From: Spirochaetaceae bacterium
GTDB taxonomy: Bacteria; Spirochaetota; Spirochaetia; Treponematales; Treponemataceae
Assembly (NCBI GenBank): GCA_031272345.1
Contig: JAISTZ010000129.1
Location: forward strand, 1-5,499
DNA length: 5,499 nt
Direction: 5' to 3'
Of the stretch, positions 5,084 through 5,499 are shown piece by piece. The notes beneath the pieces are model-generated. The model worked only from the letters and a program-made list of their open reading frames with translations. It was not told the DNA's origin and did no database searches. Position numbers and translations under genes: made by a program. Each line of letters begins with the position of its first letter. The first letter of the stretch is position 1.

Positions 5084-5499
5084 ATGAAAATTAGAAAACT
5101 GGTTGCGATGTTGTTAATCGCAAGTTTCGTGGTGATTACCGGTTGTTCCAAAAAAGCGCCGGAGCAGGCCGCGGTAAAAAACGCCCAGGGCGTAACCGAC
5201 ACGGAAATTCTTGTGGCGAACAGCACGGCGGTGTCCGGCGCGTGGGCCACCACCGGAGACCCGATTGTCGAGGGAATCAAGGCGTACTTCAACATGGTGA
5301 ACACCGAGGGCGGCATTGACGGAAGGAAAATTAAATTCCTGCATGTTGATGATGAATTCGATGCGGTAAAGGCAAAAGCTGCCTTCGAGAAATTCTACGA
5401 GGACGACAAGGTGTTCGCGTATGTGGGCGCATTCGGGCAGAATCCCGTTGTCGCGATCCTTGACGACCTGCACGAGACGGGTATGCCGGCGGTGTATTT
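5084..5499 (+). CDS. Liv-type substrate-binding lipoprotein, N-terminal part (3' end outside window)
   Basis: Extracytoplasmic ligand receptor for the LivHMGF importer (LivJ/LivK-like, periplasmic-binding fold type I, Peripla_BP_6). 138 complete codons are visible, then the window ends. The ATG at 5084 follows AGGAGG (5072-5077) by 6 bases. MKIRK, a hydrophobic stretch (about 6-19) and the lipobox VITGC give lipid attachment at Cys21, then a charged linker (SKKAPEQ). The mature domain starts near 37 with GVTDTEILV. SGAWATTGDP followed by GIKAYF, VNTEGGIDGRKI and HVDDEFD are the expected first lobe of this family (ligand-contact Ser/Thr region, then the NxxGGIxGRKI turn and the DD pair). Full-length members are about 370-400 residues, so about a third is visible. 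It is the last gene seen in the operon, after the permeases and ATPases. A lipoprotein anchor is the norm in organisms without a classical soluble periplasmic receptor and also occurs in spirochaetes. The ligand is not determined. Confidence 0.9.
   Translation, partial: MKIRKLVAMLLIASFVVITGCSKKAPEQAAVKNAQGVTDTEILVANSTAVSGAWATTGDPIVEGIKAYFNMVNTEGGIDGRKIKFLHVDDEFDAVKAKAAFEKFYEDDKVFAYVGAFGQNPVVAILDDLHETGMPAVY

Overview
The window comes from a moderately GC-rich bacterial chromosome with strong AGGAGG-type ribosome binding sites and tightly packed genes. It holds five plus-strand protein genes and, between them, a small minus-strand cassette. The SBP lipoprotein, the DUF3791/DUF3990-type pair and the gene style would fit an anaerobic gut or sediment bacterium, for example a spirochaete or a Firmicute. 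I cannot place the organism more precisely from the sequence alone.

Region by region. Bases 1-933 are the C-terminal two thirds of a malic enzyme whose N-terminus lies upstream of the window. Bases 934-990 hold an in-frame second copy of the last codons of that gene and a small hairpin. Bases 991-1379 (minus strand) carry a 71-residue DUF3791-type protein. A short, apparently broken DUF3990-type partner follows it, and the two share one base (TGATG). Bases 1380-1591 are a divergent promoter region. It contains a near-consensus sigma-70 promoter for the plus-strand operon and a weaker one facing the DUF3791 gene. Bases 1592-5499 are a branched-chain/hydrophobic amino acid (HAAT/Liv family) ABC transporter operon in the order livH, livM, livG, livF, then the gene for a lipoprotein substrate-binding protein that runs off the end of the window.

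How it works together. The lipoprotein captures the ligand outside the membrane. LivH and LivM form the transmembrane channel, and LivG and LivF are the two ATPases that drive import. The four membrane and ATPase genes are translationally coupled: the livH stop overlaps the livM ribosome binding site, livM and livG overlap by 10 nt, and livG and livF overlap by 8 nt. The binding-protein gene follows after 51 nt with its own ribosome binding site and a small hairpin in the gap. Malic enzyme (malate to pyruvate plus CO2) is a separate unit.

Most of the window is ordinary metabolism and transport. The unusual part is bases 910-1379: a decaying toxin-antitoxin-like ART-fold/DUF3791 pair next to a duplicated malic-enzyme tail whose differences are all synonymous. 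Many of the long alternative-frame ORFs are shadows caused by GC-rich third positions and are not reported as genes.
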